64,000 nt of DNA, from the IMG/VR virus record IMGVR_UViG_3300036851_000400, positions 1 to 64,000 of that record; one strand, 5' to 3'. The notes below the pieces were generated by a model. That model saw only the letters and a program-made list of their open reading frames with translations, had not been told where the DNA came from and ran no database searches. This DNA is from a virus. Shown piece after piece: positions 29,896-41,456 of the stretch (its first letter is position 1; each line of letters opens with the position of its first letter). The translations under genes were made by a program, and so were the position numbers.

Positions 29896-32800
29896 ATTCA
29901 GCCTGTGCCTCCTCTATGCGCTTTTGATTGAGATCCAACCAGTGCTCGAGAAGCGCTTGGTGGTCACCGTCGATGAGGCGCTGCGCTTCCTTCTTCCCGA
30001 CCTGGGCCTCGCGTAGCGCCGCCTTGATCTGGTCATCGGTAAGCCCGAGAGTCCGTGCCGCCTGAATGTCGCCGTCCATCTGCAATAGAAGTTCCTTGAT
30101 GCGGATAGTAGCTTTTTCTTCAGATCTCGCCAAATCCGAGGAGGAAACCTTTCGCTTCTTTGCAGGCGCGGCCTCCAGCTTGCGAGCGTGGTCGATGGCG
30201 TCCTTAAAGACGTATGCCTTGAAGGTAATGGCCCGATCCAGTTTGTAAGTGGAGACGCGCGGGCCAGCCACCGCCATCGCTTCCTGCCAGAGGACACGCC
30301 GCTGGCCCTCGGGAAGCTGCTCGGACTTCAGAGCATCGTAAATCTTCTGAGCGGTGAGGACAGTCCCCGGACCGCCTACTTTCCAGAGGTACTTTGCCTT
30401 GTCAATCTGGCGCGGAAGCCAGAAGTCCTGCGGATTGTAAATCTCGCTCCCGGTCGGCTTCTTGTTCTCCTTGATGTCCAGGAGGGCACCAACCAAGATC
30501 TCCTCGCCGACTGGAGTCATCAGTTCCTTCCATGCGCCGTCGGGATCGCCGCGCAGGGCCGTCAACACTGGATCCTTGATCTGGGCGAAGGTGTCCATGA
30601 ACGAGAGATCCACTACCATGATCTCGCCGTTGCCCTTGTTGCGGGCGATGATGGTGCCGTTCTTCGTCCAGGGAGGCAGGAAGTGGCGCGTCGCTTCCTC
30701 TTCCTCGTCGTCCGTATTCCACAACCAATGCCCGAGCATGGCGATGATCGTAGGGATGGAATAGGCGACGGCGAGGCCGAGAAGCTTCCGGCGACCCAGG
30801 TTCTCGAGTGCCTTGTTGCCCGTGGTGCGCCCCTCCCGCACTTCCTGGACGCCGATGATCGCCGCGTTCTTAGTGTTGCGGACGATCTCCTCGGTGAAGG
30901 ACAGGAACGGCGCGATCAGCGGGAACCGACCGGAGAGCGCCTGGACGCCACGCGGGACCTGCGAATAATTCTGCATCGTGTCACGCAGAACGGACGCGAG
31001 CTTCGCCTTGACTTCGGCCTCCGAGCGATTCGGATACGCTTTGTGGTACTCGGGAAGCAAGGACTCGAAAACGTAGGCTTTCGAAAAGTTGTCAGGTGCT
31101 TGGTAAAACTCCTGGAAGCCTCGCACGACGCGGGCGCCCGTGCGGCCGGCACCAACCATCTGACCTCGAAAGATCTGTGCCTCGCGTTCCTGCCGCTTGA
31201 GGTCGCCAAGGTCGGTTCCTTGGTCAAAAAGACCGAGGCGCTGATACTCCTCGACGCGATCCATCATCTGGCGGTCGGTATTGCCGAAGACGCGCGGGTA
31301 CGACACCCTACCGGCCTGGATGAACTGCTTCGGGTTTACGGGATTGGCCCCTTGCATGGTGACGTAGAGGAAGTTCGAAATGAAATTCCGCATCGTCGCC
31401 TGGATGCTCCCTACGGTTTTGAACGCCTTCACAGAATAGTTGGCTGCCATGTAGTACCGGAGCCACGCCGGGAAGGACTCGTGCTCGAAAATCCGCTGAA
31501 GCTCCTGATTGATCTCGGCCGTCGCGTAGAGGCCGCCGAGGGGATCGGCCTTCTTCGTGCTCTCAGTCGCCTTCGTCCGACCGTGGCTGCGCTTGACGAC
31601 GAGTCGATCCAGGCCCGGCGGCTCCCCGATCTCGGGCTGGACGCCCGTCGCTTTCTCGATCGCCTTCGCGTACATGCCGGGGTCGATCTGCTTCTTCGTC
31701 GCCTCGCCAGACGGCAGGACATCGGGGCGAGCGGTGAGGACGCCGAGCCGCCGGCCGGTCTTGGAGAACTCATCCAGGAACTTCTGCTGTTCGAGGAGCG
31801 TCGCCATTTTGGTGGCGGTGGTGAAGAAGTTCGAACCGGCCTCCCGTACCTCGCCGAGCAACAGGCGCCGGAAGTCGTCCTGGTCGGTACGCTCGCGAAG
31901 GATCGAGAGATCTTTCGCGCCCTCGGGCGTACCGCCCGGTAAGATCGCCCTTCCCGGCCCGCCGGCCCGGTCGATGTATGCCTCCAAGATGCCCCAGATC
32001 TCGGAGTCTGGCTTGTTGGGAAACTTCGCCTTGGTGAGTTCGAACGCGCGATTCCAAAGCGGCTGCCGCTTGGTTCGTTCCGCCCACTTCTCATTGCGGA
32101 CGGCCTCGTATTGGCGGTGAACATAGAGCCCAAAACTGCGCTCCAACTCGCGGGCTACGGCGTCATCGAGGAGTCCAGCGCGCCGCAGCGAACGAGTGAG
32201 GGCATCGGTATGCTGGCGCATCTCCCGGATGATCGGGATGAACTGCGGCGCCTCGCGCAGACCGGCCACCGCTTCCGGCACAACGGCACGCTCCACTTCC
32301 TGGCGCACCACCTCTTCCGAGAGCCCCCGCTGGCGAGCAATCCGCTGGATCTGCACCTCATCGAGCGCTTCTCCGCCAGTGCGCAGGTTTATGCCGCGGT
32401 AGGCATCATCCAGGTAGCGGGCGAGCTGCTCGCGAGTGAGCGGCCCGCGATAGCGCCGCATCTGATGAGCGAGGTCGCGGGCGAGGGCGTCAACGCGATT
32501 GAGCCGAGCGGCAATTCTGCCATCCCGCGCCACCTTCGTCTCGAAGAGCGCCTTGGGGAGCGCGCCAGCACTCGCGAAGTAGCGGCGCAGCCAGCGGCGC
32601 ACCGGCCCACTGCTCGGCGACGTTGGCACCGCTAGTGAGCCAGCTTCTCCCTGGCGGGCGATGATGCGGCCGGGAAGCGCTCGGTCGCTGTTTCCGAAGA
32701 GATCTCCCTGTCCGGCCTTGTCGCGCGTCTGGACGGCCTCTCGGATGAGATCGAGCCGCGATGGCGCCTCGGAAGCACCGAGCAGATTGGTCTGCCGGGG

Positions 32801-35800
32801 ATCGCCCGCGCCCTCCGCGAGGTCCACATATCGGCGCAGAATGTCCGCCACCTGCCGGCTGCTCCGAGAGTGGGTATCGAAGGCGGCGAGAAGTTCCCGA
32901 GCCTCCGGGGTAAGCTCCGCGTCGAACATGCCCTGTTGCGCCAAGTAGGTGTCGACTCGGGTGCCGGCCTCGCGCAGGGCAGACAGCTTGCGCACGGCGG
33001 CGGCGATGTCTTCCGAGATATCCAGGGGATGCAGGGCCTGCCGGGCGATATCGGCTTGGAGGCGGGCAATCCTCGGAGCGGCACGCAGCATCCCGGTCCC
33101 GATGTTGCGGACATTGTTGTCCGCGTTCTCAATCAGGCGAGCGACAGCATCAGCGTCGCCGTAGGCTTTCGCCAGGATGGCGTTGCGGAGCCGCTGCTGG
33201 CCCTCGATGGAAAGCTGGCCGCGAGCGTCGAACATCATCCCCTGTTCGTTAGGCGCGACGACGTTCCGCGAGAACGCCTGGACAAAGTCCCGGTTCTGGT
33301 TCCAGTTGATGTCGCCGATATCCGGGAAGCGAAGACCCTCCATCATCTCGGGAGTCAAGCGCTCGGCATCGGCACCGGCCCGCTCCGTAGCGCTCATGGC
33401 AGCGACGGTCCCCTCGTTGGCCTCGCGGGCAAACTCGGCACGATCCACGGGCGTGGTCCGGACGCGCACCAGTACCGGCTGCTCGATGCCGGCGATGGTC
33501 TCTGGATCAATCCCGAACTGCGCCGCGTGGTCACGAATCCATCCCGAGTACCCCTCAGCGGGCTCGCCGCCATCTCGGTAGGCGCGCCGGATGCCGATGG
33601 TTCTCGCATTCCCGGACTCGACGACGCGATCTTCTCCGACGATTGGAGCGCCATCAGCTACGCGCGGGGACGCCGCTAACAGTTCTGGGTTGAGCGATTT
33701 CTGGATGCGGGAGACTTGCGCCTCTGATGTGGCCCGCGTCCGGTCCCGCGGCTGGACATCCTGCGGGTAAGCAGGATTCGGACGCAAGGTGTCGTCGTTC
33801 GAGGCGATGAGATCGCGCGCGTCCACAACCGCGTAGGCGAAGTCGATTCGCTTGCCGCGTTCGGTTACGGCCGATCCGGAAGAGCCGAGAGCAACCGGGC
33901 TGCGAGGTGGCGGAGACGCTTTAGCCGCGCCTTCAATTCGCTGTACGGCTCCAGGAGCCCCGATCTCGGCTCCCCGCGTGGTAAGAGGCGCGCCGGGGGC
34001 CGGTTCTGCGACTGGCGGGGCAGCCTGAGCGACGGTAGGCACCTCTGGCTGAGGCTTCCAATCTTTAACCTCCCGCCAGAGCGTTCGCGCCTGCTCGTAA
34101 CTGACGCCAAGCTCCCGCTGAATCTCGGGAACCTTCGGGCGGCGACCGAGGCGTTCGGCGAGGTCCTGGACGGTTAATCGTTCTGGTGGTGGAGAAAGAG
34201 CAAGCTCCTGCGTCGCCCGTTCTTCAGCACGCCCGCGCATCCAAGCGGCCGCCCGCGGCGAGATATCGATGTTGGCCGATTTAATCTCCGCATCGGATGG
34301 GGGATGTCCAAGGCGCTCGCTCAGCCATTCCCAATTGCGCTGCTGGGGCTGAGTGACGTAGGCAGGGAACGCGGGTACCTTCGCCTCGGTGACGGGCAGG
34401 GCTTCTTCCTCTCGCGCCACCTTGAGCCATGGCGGCTCGATCAACGGCTTCAGCTCTACGCCGACAGGTGGCCCGGCATGGGTTCCTTGCTCTCGCTCGA
34501 AGGCCTCCCGCTCGATGGCGATCTCCATCGCTGGAGAGGGGTTCTGCGCCATGCGGTCCTTCAACTCTTCCAGAGACAGGTCCTTCATTTCCGCGCGGGC
34601 GGCGTCAACCTGGGCGCGAAAGGCAAGGTTGGAGCGCTTCTCCTGCGGCACCTCGCCGGGCATGGCGGGGACTGCCCCGGCTTCCGAGGCGCGCTGGGAC
34701 GCCTCTACGCTCTCCTCGATAGCGGCGATCGGCACTCCCTCTTCCGTCGACGCGCCCGCGACAGTAACTCCGGCGGCGCTCCCGAGCAGAGCTCCAGCGA
34801 TCCCCGCTTCACCAACTCGCTTGAGCACATTCTCCAGCGAGAGGCCCTGCTGCTTCGCGGAAACCAGTGCGCCAGTAAGAATCTGGTTTAGCTCCTGGAC
34901 GCTCTCGGTGCCGCCCTCTTCAGCCGCTTGCACCAGGAGCGCCCGCATCGCCCCCTTCGCGCCCTCTCTCTCAGCGCCGCCCTTGAGTGCCTTCACTGCC
35001 TTACCGGCCGGCAGATACTCCAGGAACATGTTGGTGGCGCCGACCCAACCCGAAATGGTCTGCGCTTCTTCCTCAGTGGCACCGGACTGTTTCGCTTCCT
35101 GGTAGGCGCCGCCGGTCTCCTGCGCCCAGGCCGCCGTCACGCCGAGGACCGGATCGACCGCCGAAGCGCCCATCGTCACCAGAAGGTTTGGAAGGTTCTC
35201 CGCGCCGACAACGGCCAGGGTCTTGAAGGGGTCAGATCGCATTCCCTTCCAGAAATCCTTGGCGTACTCCGGGCGGGGGTACTTGAGCGCTGCGGTGCCC
35301 ATCACTTCTTGGATCTTCTGTCCCTTGGCGATGAGCGGCTTCGCGATCGGCTCCTCGATCGCAACCCGATAGGGAGTCTCTGCGGCCTGGGCGATCGCGC
35401 CAGACGCCACGCCGGGCACTCCCACCGAGTAGAGCGACTTCAACCTCTCCATCGCCTGCTGTTCAGCGGCGGGAAGCATCTGCTCCTCGGGCGGCAATTC
35501 CAGCTTGCGGCCCTGGCGCTCAGCGAGGGCGCCAAGGGCGCCAGCGGTGTTGGCGGCGCCGCGAACGAGGCTTCTGCCAACATCGCCGATGCCGCGTGCC
35601 ACCTCCCCGCCCATCTCCAGGCCAGCGGCGACCGGTAGGGGGGGGCGATACGGAGCCTCGCCGATGTCCCCGGCCTGGCGGATGTTTTCCAGCTCGGCAC
35701 GCTTGGCGAGGAGCCGCTCTTGATCGGCGTGAAGCTTCTCCGCGTAGGTGGTGGCGGCCTCTGGAGTCTTGAAGATGCCGAGGTGCTTGCCGGTGCGGCG

Positions 35801-36088
35801 GAACGTTGCGATCGCTTCTACTTCCGGCATGATCCTGCCATCGTCACTAACGGTCGGGATCAAGACTTCGCCGCGGTCGGTGCCGACGGAGATGGAACGG
35901 ACTGTGGATACCGAGCCCTCCTGATTCTTCACCATCGGCCGATGCTTGAGGTCGATGTTGCCCGGCTCGATCGGCTTCTCGTCGTCTTCTTCCCACGGAG
36001 GCTTGACGAGAGGTGAGAGGCTCGATGGCGGCGGAGCGGCGCCCGCTTCCCACGGAGGCCGCACGAAGGGTCGCAGCGGTTCCGTCAT
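29885..36088 (-). CDS. Giant polyvalent internal virion protein with DdrB-like ParB domain, 2067 aa
   Basis: ATG at 36088 (ATGA overlap). Parts: two N-terminal PPWE motifs ([17 protein letters not shown]); a phage virion domain at about 43-125 ([41 protein letters not shown]); a Gly-zipper near 430 ([17 protein letters not shown]); a third motif (LIEPPWLK, about 550); an HTH-like stretch at 640-676; a DdrB-like ParB domain from about 745 ([44 protein letters not shown]); and a long helical LPD38-like C-terminal region from about 1160 with one membrane helix near 1771. Such polyvalent proteins are carried in podoviral heads and ejected with DNA. ParB-like activity is not shown. Confidence 0.75.
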   Translation of the reverse strand: MTEPLRPFVRPPWEAGAAPPPSSLSPLVKPPWEEDDEKPIEPGNIDLKHRPMVKNQEGSVSTVRSISVGTDRGEVLIPTVSDDGRIMPEVEAIATFRRTGKHLGIFKTPEAATTYAEKLHADQERLLAKRAELENIRQAGDIGEAPYRPPLPVAAGLEMGGEVARGIGDVGRSLVRGAANTAGALGALAERQGRKLELPPEEQMLPAAEQQAMERLKSLYSVGVPGVASGAIAQAAETPYRVAIEEPIAKPLIAKGQKIQEVMGTAALKYPRPEYAKDFWKGMRSDPFKTLAVVGAENLPNLLVTMGASAVDPVLGVTAAWAQETGGAYQEAKQSGATEEEAQTISGWVGATNMFLEYLPAGKAVKALKGGAEREGAKGAMRALLVQAAEEGGTESVQELNQILTGALVSAKQQGLSLENVLKRVGEAGIAGALLGSAAGVTVAGASTEEGVPIAAIEESVEASQRASEAGAVPAMPGEVPQEKRSNLAFRAQVDAARAEMKDLSLEELKDRMAQNPSPAMEIAIEREAFEREQGTHAGPPVGVELKPLIEPPWLKVAREEEALPVTEAKVPAFPAYVTQPQQRNWEWLSERLGHPPSDAEIKSANIDISPRAAAWMRGRAEERATQELALSPPPERLTVQDLAERLGRRPKVPEIQRELGVSYEQARTLWREVKDWKPQPEVPTVAQAAPPVAEPAPGAPLTTRGAEIGAPGAVQRIEGAAKASPPPRSPVALGSSGSAVTERGKRIDFAYAVVDARDLIASNDDTLRPNPAYPQDVQPRDRTRATSEAQVSRIQKSLNPELLAASPRVADGAPIVGEDRVVESGNARTIGIRRAYRDGGEPAEGYSGWIRDHAAQFGIDPETIAGIEQPVLVRVRTTPVDRAEFAREANEGTVAAMSATERAGADAERLTPEMMEGLRFPDIGDINWNQNRDFVQAFSRNVVAPNEQGMMFDARGQLSIEGQQRLRNAILAKAYGDADAVARLIENADNNVRNIGTGMLRAAPRIARLQADIARQALHPLDISEDIAAAVRKLSALREAGTRVDTYLAQQGMFDAELTPEARELLAAFDTHSRSSRQVADILRRYVDLAEGAGDPRQTNLLGASEAPSRLDLIREAVQTRDKAGQGDLFGNSDRALPGRIIARQGEAGSLAVPTSPSSGPVRRWLRRYFASAGALPKALFETKVARDGRIAARLNRVDALARDLAHQMRRYRGPLTREQLARYLDDAYRGINLRTGGEALDEVQIQRIARQRGLSEEVVRQEVERAVVPEAVAGLREAPQFIPIIREMRQHTDALTRSLRRAGLLDDAVARELERSFGLYVHRQYEAVRNEKWAERTKRQPLWNRAFELTKAKFPNKPDSEIWGILEAYIDRAGGPGRAILPGGTPEGAKDLSILRERTDQDDFRRLLLGEVREAGSNFFTTATKMATLLEQQKFLDEFSKTGRRLGVLTARPDVLPSGEATKKQIDPGMYAKAIEKATGVQPEIGEPPGLDRLVVKRSHGRTKATESTKKADPLGGLYATAEINQELQRIFEHESFPAWLRYYMAANYSVKAFKTVGSIQATMRNFISNFLYVTMQGANPVNPKQFIQAGRVSYPRVFGNTDRQMMDRVEEYQRLGLFDQGTDLGDLKRQEREAQIFRGQMVGAGRTGARVVRGFQEFYQAPDNFSKAYVFESLLPEYHKAYPNRSEAEVKAKLASVLRDTMQNYSQVPRGVQALSGRFPLIAPFLSFTEEIVRNTKNAAIIGVQEVREGRTTGNKALENLGRRKLLGLAVAYSIPTIIAMLGHWLWNTDDEEEEATRHFLPPWTKNGTIIARNKGNGEIMVVDLSFMDTFAQIKDPVLTALRGDPDGAWKELMTPVGEEILVGALLDIKENKKPTGSEIYNPQDFWLPRQIDKAKYLWKVGGPGTVLTAQKIYDALKSEQLPEGQRRVLWQEAMAVAGPRVSTYKLDRAITFKAYVFKDAIDHARKLEAAPAKKRKVSSSDLARSEEKATIRIKELLLQMDGDIQAARTLGLTDDQIKAALREAQVGKKEAQRLIDGDHQALLEHWLDLNQKRIEEAQAEYVH

Positions 36089-37581
36089 CAGCGCTTTCCG
36101 TACTTCTTCAGGAGGGCATCCACGGCGGCCTTGGCTTCGTCCGGCGCAGCACCGGCAGCAATGCGAGCGGCATACTCCGCGCTCGCCCACTGCCGGGCCT
36201 GCTGATCCTTGACCTCGGAGAAGAGCTGCTGCGGCTTCTCACCACCAGGAGGAGGCGGCTTGACCTGCGGCTGCGGCACCGTGCCGACAGCCTTCTTGAT
36301 GGCGGCGGCATCAGGCGTTCCCTTGGCACGCTCCACCATGTAGGCACTAGACATTGAGACGATTGCCTCGTCGGCGTCGGCTCCGGTGAGCTTGCGCTCC
36401 CGAACTGTGCGGGCGATACGGCGCGCTGCGACTTCCCCAATGGCCGTTGGACGCCTGCCGTTGGCTTTCAAGAAGGCGTCTTCGGCCTTCTTCCTCTCGC
36501 TACCCTCCAGGCCGCTTAGCGCGGTCTTGTGGCGCTCATCCCAATCATCGACCGCTGCTTTGCTGTCGGAAACGACGGCCTTCCAGGGAACGCCGGCATC
36601 TTCCTTGTCGCGCGTTGGCCTTTTTGAGGTTCGGTAGTCGATCAACTCTTTCTGGCCGGCGAGGTTCCTGCGATCAGCCGCAGCGCGTAGATCATCGGCA
36701 AATCGGAGCCGCTCTTTCGCCAACCGGTCGATCTCCTCGCGCTGCGTCTTTTGGGCGGCCTCTCTGCCCATCCTCTCCTGGACTTCAAAGTCTTGCTTCG
36801 CCTTCTCCTCTGGCGTCAGCTCGAGTCCGCCTTCGCCGCGGATGATCTGCGCCGTCTTGGACTCGGCAGGAATCAAGCCCTCCTCGACGGCGAGCATGCC
36901 GCGCGACTTCTCCGAAAGATGGCCGAATGGATCGAATAGCGTCTGCTCGGGCAGCTGATACCCCTTGTTTTTCAGGTAAGGGAGGGCCGCGAGCCGCTCG
37001 TGTGGCGTCAGGCCCTGCCAGGCGTCGCGAGGAAACAGCTCCGGGCGGACCTGTGAAAGTGCGCGCTGAGCTGCGGCCTTATCCGGGTTTGGAAGCTGAA
37101 TCGTCGGATTGGCAGCGCCAAGCAGGGGCGCGTGCTGTGGGGCTTGCAGAAGCGGCCCGATCGCGAAAGGATCGAAGGGTGCCGGCGCCTCGAGGGTATC
37201 CGGCATGCGGGCCACGCGCTCGTTCTGCGCGGCGTAGTCGGCTTCCTTTTGGCCCCAGAGATCCTCGAAACGCTTGCCTGCCGCGGGCACCTCCTGTTGC
37301 AATCGGTAGCGATCCCGGATCGCGGCGAGAATCGGCCCGATTTCGGGATGCTTCTGGCCATGCCTCCTAGCGAGATCCGCGCCGAGCGTATCGGCCAGCT
37401 CCGGCATCGACTGGATCGCCTCGAAAGCGCTCGCGATCTCTTGCTGGTCGCGCGCCTCTTTCTCGGCGCGCCGCTGGTGCAGCGAGTCCACGAACATGCG
37501 GAGCGCCTGACCGGCCTGCTCTGCCTTCCGGCCATAGAAGTCGCTCCCGCCGCCATAGCTCGAGCCGAGATACGTAGGCAT
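36088..37581 (-). CDS. Helical internal virion-type protein, 497 aa
   Basis: Long charged helices dominate ([40 protein letters not shown]), with Pro-rich linkers and a Lys-rich C-terminus. Its place directly before the giant ejected protein is usual for podoviral internal core proteins. No enzymatic motif. ATG start. Confidence 0.5.
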   Translation of the reverse strand: MPTYLGSSYGGGSDFYGRKAEQAGQALRMFVDSLHQRRAEKEARDQQEIASAFEAIQSMPELADTLGADLARRHGQKHPEIGPILAAIRDRYRLQQEVPAAGKRFEDLWGQKEADYAAQNERVARMPDTLEAPAPFDPFAIGPLLQAPQHAPLLGAANPTIQLPNPDKAAAQRALSQVRPELFPRDAWQGLTPHERLAALPYLKNKGYQLPEQTLFDPFGHLSEKSRGMLAVEEGLIPAESKTAQIIRGEGGLELTPEEKAKQDFEVQERMGREAAQKTQREEIDRLAKERLRFADDLRAAADRRNLAGQKELIDYRTSKRPTRDKEDAGVPWKAVVSDSKAAVDDWDERHKTALSGLEGSERKKAEDAFLKANGRRPTAIGEVAARRIARTVRERKLTGADADEAIVSMSSAYMVERAKGTPDAAAIKKAVGTVPQPQVKPPPPGGEKPQQLFSEVKDQQARQWASAEYAARIAAGAAPDEAKAAVDALLKKYGKR

Positions 37582-37585
37582 CGCC

Positions 37586-38554
37586 TCAGATCAGTCCCCC
37601 GAGGCCACCGAACAGCCCCAACCAGTCTGCGAGGCCCGGCTTGCCGGGATCGCTCTGCGTCTGATAGATCTGGCCAGGAGTCCCGCTGCCCTGGCTCATG
37701 GCGAGTTGCATCATCATCGGGAACCAACCGAGCTTGTCTTGGTTCCAAGCGTCATAATTCTGGCGGGCCATCTGATCGCCTCGCCCCTGCTCCCATGCGC
37801 CCATCTGGAACGGCAGCTTCAGTCGGTCTTGCATCATTTGGTCGAGCGAATTTCCGGCCTGCAAGCCGAGGCCGGTGGCGGCCAAGGCGCGATCCTCCGC
37901 GCGGTTCGCGTAGTCGCCGAGCGTGCTCAGCAGGAGCTGGTTTTGGGCCAGCGCGTTCTGACCGCCGATCTCAGCAGCCTTCCCCGCCGCAAAGCTCCCG
38001 AAACGGTTCCCGCCGAACCCGGCTGTCGCCATCGCGTCGCTGATCTGCTGGTCGCGATTGAGGTTCATCAGAGGCACAGCAGACAGGAACGCCTGGAAGG
38101 GATCGTTGTAGGCGTAGGGCTGCGGCACCTCGCCGGCGCCGCCGCCACCGAACGGGCCTGGAGGCGGCACGGCCGGCATTGACCATCCGCCGCTCGGCGT
38201 AGGAGGGGGCGCAGGCGAAGTCGGAGTTGGCGGAGCAACGGGTCCGGGAGCGGGTGGCTGCACCGCAGGCTTGGGCGGTGCCAGAGCATTCCAGCGGGCG
38301 AGAGCGTTCGGTCCCAAGTTGCCAACAAGAGCCGGATTGCCGCGAAGCTGCTCCTCGGTATACCCGCCGTAGAGGGTGCCGGTGGGAAGTGCGGCACGGC
38401 TCTGGCGGGGCTTCGTCGAAGCGGCGGGTGGCGCACCGCCGATTCCTGGCTTAGAGCCAGGAGGGGCTAGAGTGAGGCCGCCGGAGGGTGGCGGCGGAGT
38501 GCGCGGCACGAAGTTGCCGAACCTCCCACCAAGTGATTCAAAATCCAATGGCAT
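37586..38554 (-). CDS. Pro/Gly-rich virion-type protein with GGYT repeat motif, 322 aa
   Basis: The first 150 residues are Pro/Gly-rich and disordered. They contain LYGGYTEEQLRGNPALVGNL and GPNALARWNALAP, which closely match a segment in the protein at 40254. A helical part follows (QALAQNQLL-type region, NALAQNQLLLSTLGDYANRA), then a Met/Gln-rich end. Probably a minor virion component. Confidence 0.5.
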   Translation of the reverse strand: MPLDFESLGGRFGNFVPRTPPPPSGGLTLAPPGSKPGIGGAPPAASTKPRQSRAALPTGTLYGGYTEEQLRGNPALVGNLGPNALARWNALAPPKPAVQPPAPGPVAPPTPTSPAPPPTPSGGWSMPAVPPPGPFGGGGAGEVPQPYAYNDPFQAFLSAVPLMNLNRDQQISDAMATAGFGGNRFGSFAAGKAAEIGGQNALAQNQLLLSTLGDYANRAEDRALAATGLGLQAGNSLDQMMQDRLKLPFQMGAWEQGRGDQMARQNYDAWNQDKLGWFPMMMQLAMSQGSGTPGQIYQTQSDPGKPGLADWLGLFGGLGGLI

Positions 38555-38563
38555 CGCTCACCT

Positions 38564-39934
38564 CTACATGTATGGACTGTGATACCAGTCGGCCGCCGAG
38601 GCGAGATCAGTTGCGCCACGGGCGCCGCCACCGCTTCGGCCTTCGCTTGATCCCGGCCCACTAGCGCCGAGCTGTCGCCCGCTGAAGTCTCGAGCGAAGC
38701 CGTACGCGCCGGTGACTGGATCACGCATCACCGGGCCAGTGCCCCATCCCCACTGCCAATTGCCCTGATCGTCCTGGCGGTAACCATACGGCCCCAAGAG
38801 CGAGAGAATGTCCTCGGAGTTGTAGCCGGCGTCGTGGAGGGCCGTCGCGTAGTCGTCGAAGTTCTGACCCGGAATCAACTGGCCCATGCTCGTGCGGTAG
38901 CCTCCGCTTGTCGGCGCAAACGGCGTCGCGTTCGGGAAGCCGCTCGTGTTCATGATCCCGGTCGTCGGATCCCGAAGCCATCCCGGCGTCCGGTGGTCGA
39001 GATTGTTGGTGTCCACGCCACCGAAAATGTTCTCCCGCATCGTCGTCCCGAGATTAATCTGTGCGCCGCGCGGAACTGATCCATCGCCACTCCCAGGCAC
39101 CTGGCCGAGGGGGACCGGAGTCCCACCGCCACCGGGACGGGCGCCAGCGATCGGCTTCGTGCCCGCGCCGGCGCCAGTTCGGCTGCCACCGTCCCCGCCG
39201 CCTGCGCCAGCCCTGCCCGCCCTTGGCTGTTTCCCGCGCCCTGCAGCGGCTGGTGCCGACGCCTGGGTCTGGATCGGCGTGGACGAGCCAAGCCCAGGAA
39301 TGAAGCGCGTCGCCTCGGTCGAGGTCGTTCCTGGCGTGATCGGCTGCCAGTCCACGAACTGACTCTGGTGCTGGATGCCGTTGACGGGCGTGAACGTGTA
39401 ATGGCCTTTGCCGCCCCCATTGCCCTTTTTCTTGGCGGGGGAGTTCACTTCGATCTCGCCAGGAGGCCGATGTTCCGGGGAATCCCACGCAGTATCGGGA
39501 GGACGTCCGAGATCAAAGAGCCCGCGAGTCGGAGAATTGCCGCCAGGCCCATATGCGGCGCCTGGTCCTGATGCGCCTTGCCAAGGATAACCGCCCGGTA
39601 GCGTAGGCGCTTGCCCCGGCCCGCCGGCCTGATTCGCGATGTGGCCCCTCATCAACATGCCGAGTAGGCTGTGGCGGCCGGAAAGCCACTCCTGGGCGCG
39701 GTTGGGATCGTAGTTCGGATCGCCGCCGGCGGTACCGTTGGCCAGCGCCGCCTGGTATTCCCGCCAGAAGTACTCATCGCCGGGAAAGCGCCCGCCAGGG
39801 GCAAGAGCCCAGGCGTATGAGGGATCCGTTCCAGGACCCGACATGTCGATCGGTGCGCCAGGCGTAAAGCCACCAAAAGGGTCGAAGCCGGTCTCAGGCA
39901 CCAGCAACCCTCCACTGCTTGATGTCGGGCCCAT
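38564..39934 (-). CDS. Gly-rich virion-type protein, 456 aa
   Basis: Mostly low-complexity Gly/Pro/Ser/Thr sequence with short ordered islands (LIPGQNFDDYATALHDAGYN, a helix-type pair). The N-terminus overlaps the upstream gene by 41 bases. It belongs to the same trio of disordered proteins as 37586 and 40254. Function unknown; a virion component by position. Confidence 0.5.
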   Translation of the reverse strand: MGPTSSSGGLLVPETGFDPFGGFTPGAPIDMSGPGTDPSYAWALAPGGRFPGDEYFWREYQAALANGTAGGDPNYDPNRAQEWLSGRHSLLGMLMRGHIANQAGGPGQAPTLPGGYPWQGASGPGAAYGPGGNSPTRGLFDLGRPPDTAWDSPEHRPPGEIEVNSPAKKKGNGGGKGHYTFTPVNGIQHQSQFVDWQPITPGTTSTEATRFIPGLGSSTPIQTQASAPAAAGRGKQPRAGRAGAGGGDGGSRTGAGAGTKPIAGARPGGGGTPVPLGQVPGSGDGSVPRGAQINLGTTMRENIFGGVDTNNLDHRTPGWLRDPTTGIMNTSGFPNATPFAPTSGGYRTSMGQLIPGQNFDDYATALHDAGYNSEDILSLLGPYGYRQDDQGNWQWGWGTGPVMRDPVTGAYGFARDFSGRQLGASGPGSSEGRSGGGARGATDLASAADWYHSPYM

Positions 39935-40250
39935 AGCGCTTTGCGCCCGTCAGCAGCACCACGTAGTCACGCTCGGCCTGAGCCGTTGCCAGATCCTTGA
40001 AGAGGGCCTGCGCCCGCTCCTCGGCTTCCTGGCGCAGATAGCGAAGCTCCCTTGCCTCCTCTTCCAGCCGCGTCGCTGCAGAAGCTTGCACGATCACTTC
40101 GGCCTCGAGGTTCTTGTAGTGCATGGCCGGCGTGACTTTGGCGTCCACCCACTGCCCGCTCGCGTCCAGAAATTGCACGAAAGGCGGACCGCTGTCCTCT
40201 TGGACGATGCGGTAATTCCCCGTCGAGAGCTTCTGGATTTCCTTCAGCAT
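39894..40250 (-). CDS. Hypothetical protein with coiled coil, 118 aa
   Basis: A short beta-rich N-terminal part (GNYRIVQEDSGPPFVQFLD) followed by a helix (ARELRYLRQEAEERAQALF). ATG start. It lies inside the virion operon between two Gly-rich proteins. Could be a chaperone or minor structural protein; no family recognised. Confidence 0.45.
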   Translation of the reverse strand: MLKEIQKLSTGNYRIVQEDSGPPFVQFLDASGQWVDAKVTPAMHYKNLEAEVIVQASAATRLEEEARELRYLRQEAEERAQALFKDLATAQAERDYVVLLTGAKRYGPDIKQWRVAGA

Positions 40251-40253
40251 GGC

Positions 40254-41447
40254 TCAGCTCGTCCAGGTGTCCCCGGTCGGCGGCGGCGGAGCGGTTGGAG
40301 GCGCCTGCCCGAGACGCCCTAGCCGGGCCTGCCAGAGCCCAGGGAGGTCCTGCGGGTTCGTTCCGCGAGCGTTATGGAGGCTGGTGAACCAATGGGGGAT
40401 GCCGGCGAGGCTTCCAGCTAGGGTGCGGTTGGCGGCGGCGCTGCCCTGGCCACCGATGCCGAGATCGTGGAGCTGCATCCAAGCAGGCGGAGCAGCCTGC
40501 GCCGAGGGGTTCTGCGCGTTCCAGCGCTCCATTGCGTGACCGCCGAGGCGTTGCACAAGGCTCGGATCAAGGCGAAGCTGGTCGCCGGTGTAACCCCCGA
40601 ACATCGTGTTGCGCAGGCCGCCTGCGATGCCGCTGGGTGGCATCTGGCCGGTCCACGGGACATCTGTTACGCCGCCCCGCGGTCTCGGTCCCTCAGGTCC
40701 GCCGGTCCAGGTGGTGGGGAGGGTGTTGGCTGTAGGATCCCAGCCATTCATCGCCGGGCCCCAGGCGCCGAGCATGTCGTTGCTGAGGTTGTTACCGGTC
40801 GCCGTCCCACCAGAGCCCCCAGGCATACCGTAGCCTCCAGGCATTCTTGGGTAGCCCCCCATGGTGGCATTCCACATCTGGTGCCCGCCCGCGGCAGGGT
40901 TATTGGGGTCGAGTGGTTGGTAGCCCGGCATCATCCCGCCCTTCGCCATTCCTGGGGGAGGCGTCGGCGGTGCACCGAACGAGCCGAAGCTGGGGGTCGA
41001 GGGACCGCCGCCGAACGGTTTCGGCGTCATGTCGGGTCCTCGTGCGCCGATCGCTCCGAAGGCGTTCCCCATGTTGTTGACCGTCTGCCCACCGAAAATC
41101 CGCTGATTCGGGTTCTGGCCCATGTAATCGGAGACGCCCATCGGGATACGCGTCTGCGGGTTCTGGAAGCTTGGGTTCATGAAGCGTCCGAGCGAGCCCT
41201 GGACGCCAGCCATGATCTCGGGAGGTCCGGCCTGCGAGTAGCCCTGCGCGTTGCGCAACAGCATCGCCATCGTCGGCGAAAGCCCCGGATCGAGCTGGCC
41301 CTGGTAGGTCGGGAACGGCGAGTTCGCCACGCCTCCGAGCGAGTTGAAGAAGTCTCGCGCCCAGGAGTAGCCGGGAGGCTTCATCGCCGGCGTCTGCATG
41401 ATCTGTGTCTGCGGCGGAGTACCAAAAACGGTATCGGTGACGCCCAT
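40254..41447 (-). CDS. Gly/Pro/Met-rich virion-type protein with GGYT repeat motif, 397 aa
   Basis: N-terminal 130 residues have ordered pieces (GYSWARDFFNSLGGVANSPF). The middle is Gly/Pro/Met-rich. Near the C-terminus FGGYTGDQLRLDPSLVQRLG and GHAMERWNAQNP match the protein at 37586. ATG start with GGAGAAG upstream. Likely a minor virion protein paired with the neighbours. Confidence 0.5.
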   Translation of the reverse strand: MGVTDTVFGTPPQTQIMQTPAMKPPGYSWARDFFNSLGGVANSPFPTYQGQLDPGLSPTMAMLLRNAQGYSQAGPPEIMAGVQGSLGRFMNPSFQNPQTRIPMGVSDYMGQNPNQRIFGGQTVNNMGNAFGAIGARGPDMTPKPFGGGPSTPSFGSFGAPPTPPPGMAKGGMMPGYQPLDPNNPAAGGHQMWNATMGGYPRMPGGYGMPGGSGGTATGNNLSNDMLGAWGPAMNGWDPTANTLPTTWTGGPEGPRPRGGVTDVPWTGQMPPSGIAGGLRNTMFGGYTGDQLRLDPSLVQRLGGHAMERWNAQNPSAQAAPPAWMQLHDLGIGGQGSAAANRTLAGSLAGIPHWFTSLHNARGTNPQDLPGLWQARLGRLGQAPPTAPPPPTGDTWTS

Positions 41448-41456
41448 AGTCTTCTC

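Noticed and set aside
30188-31942. 584-codon open frame on the plus strand inside the giant virion gene
   Set aside because: It is antisense to a protein with clear domains; its translation has no motif, and GC-rich DNA commonly leaves this frame open.
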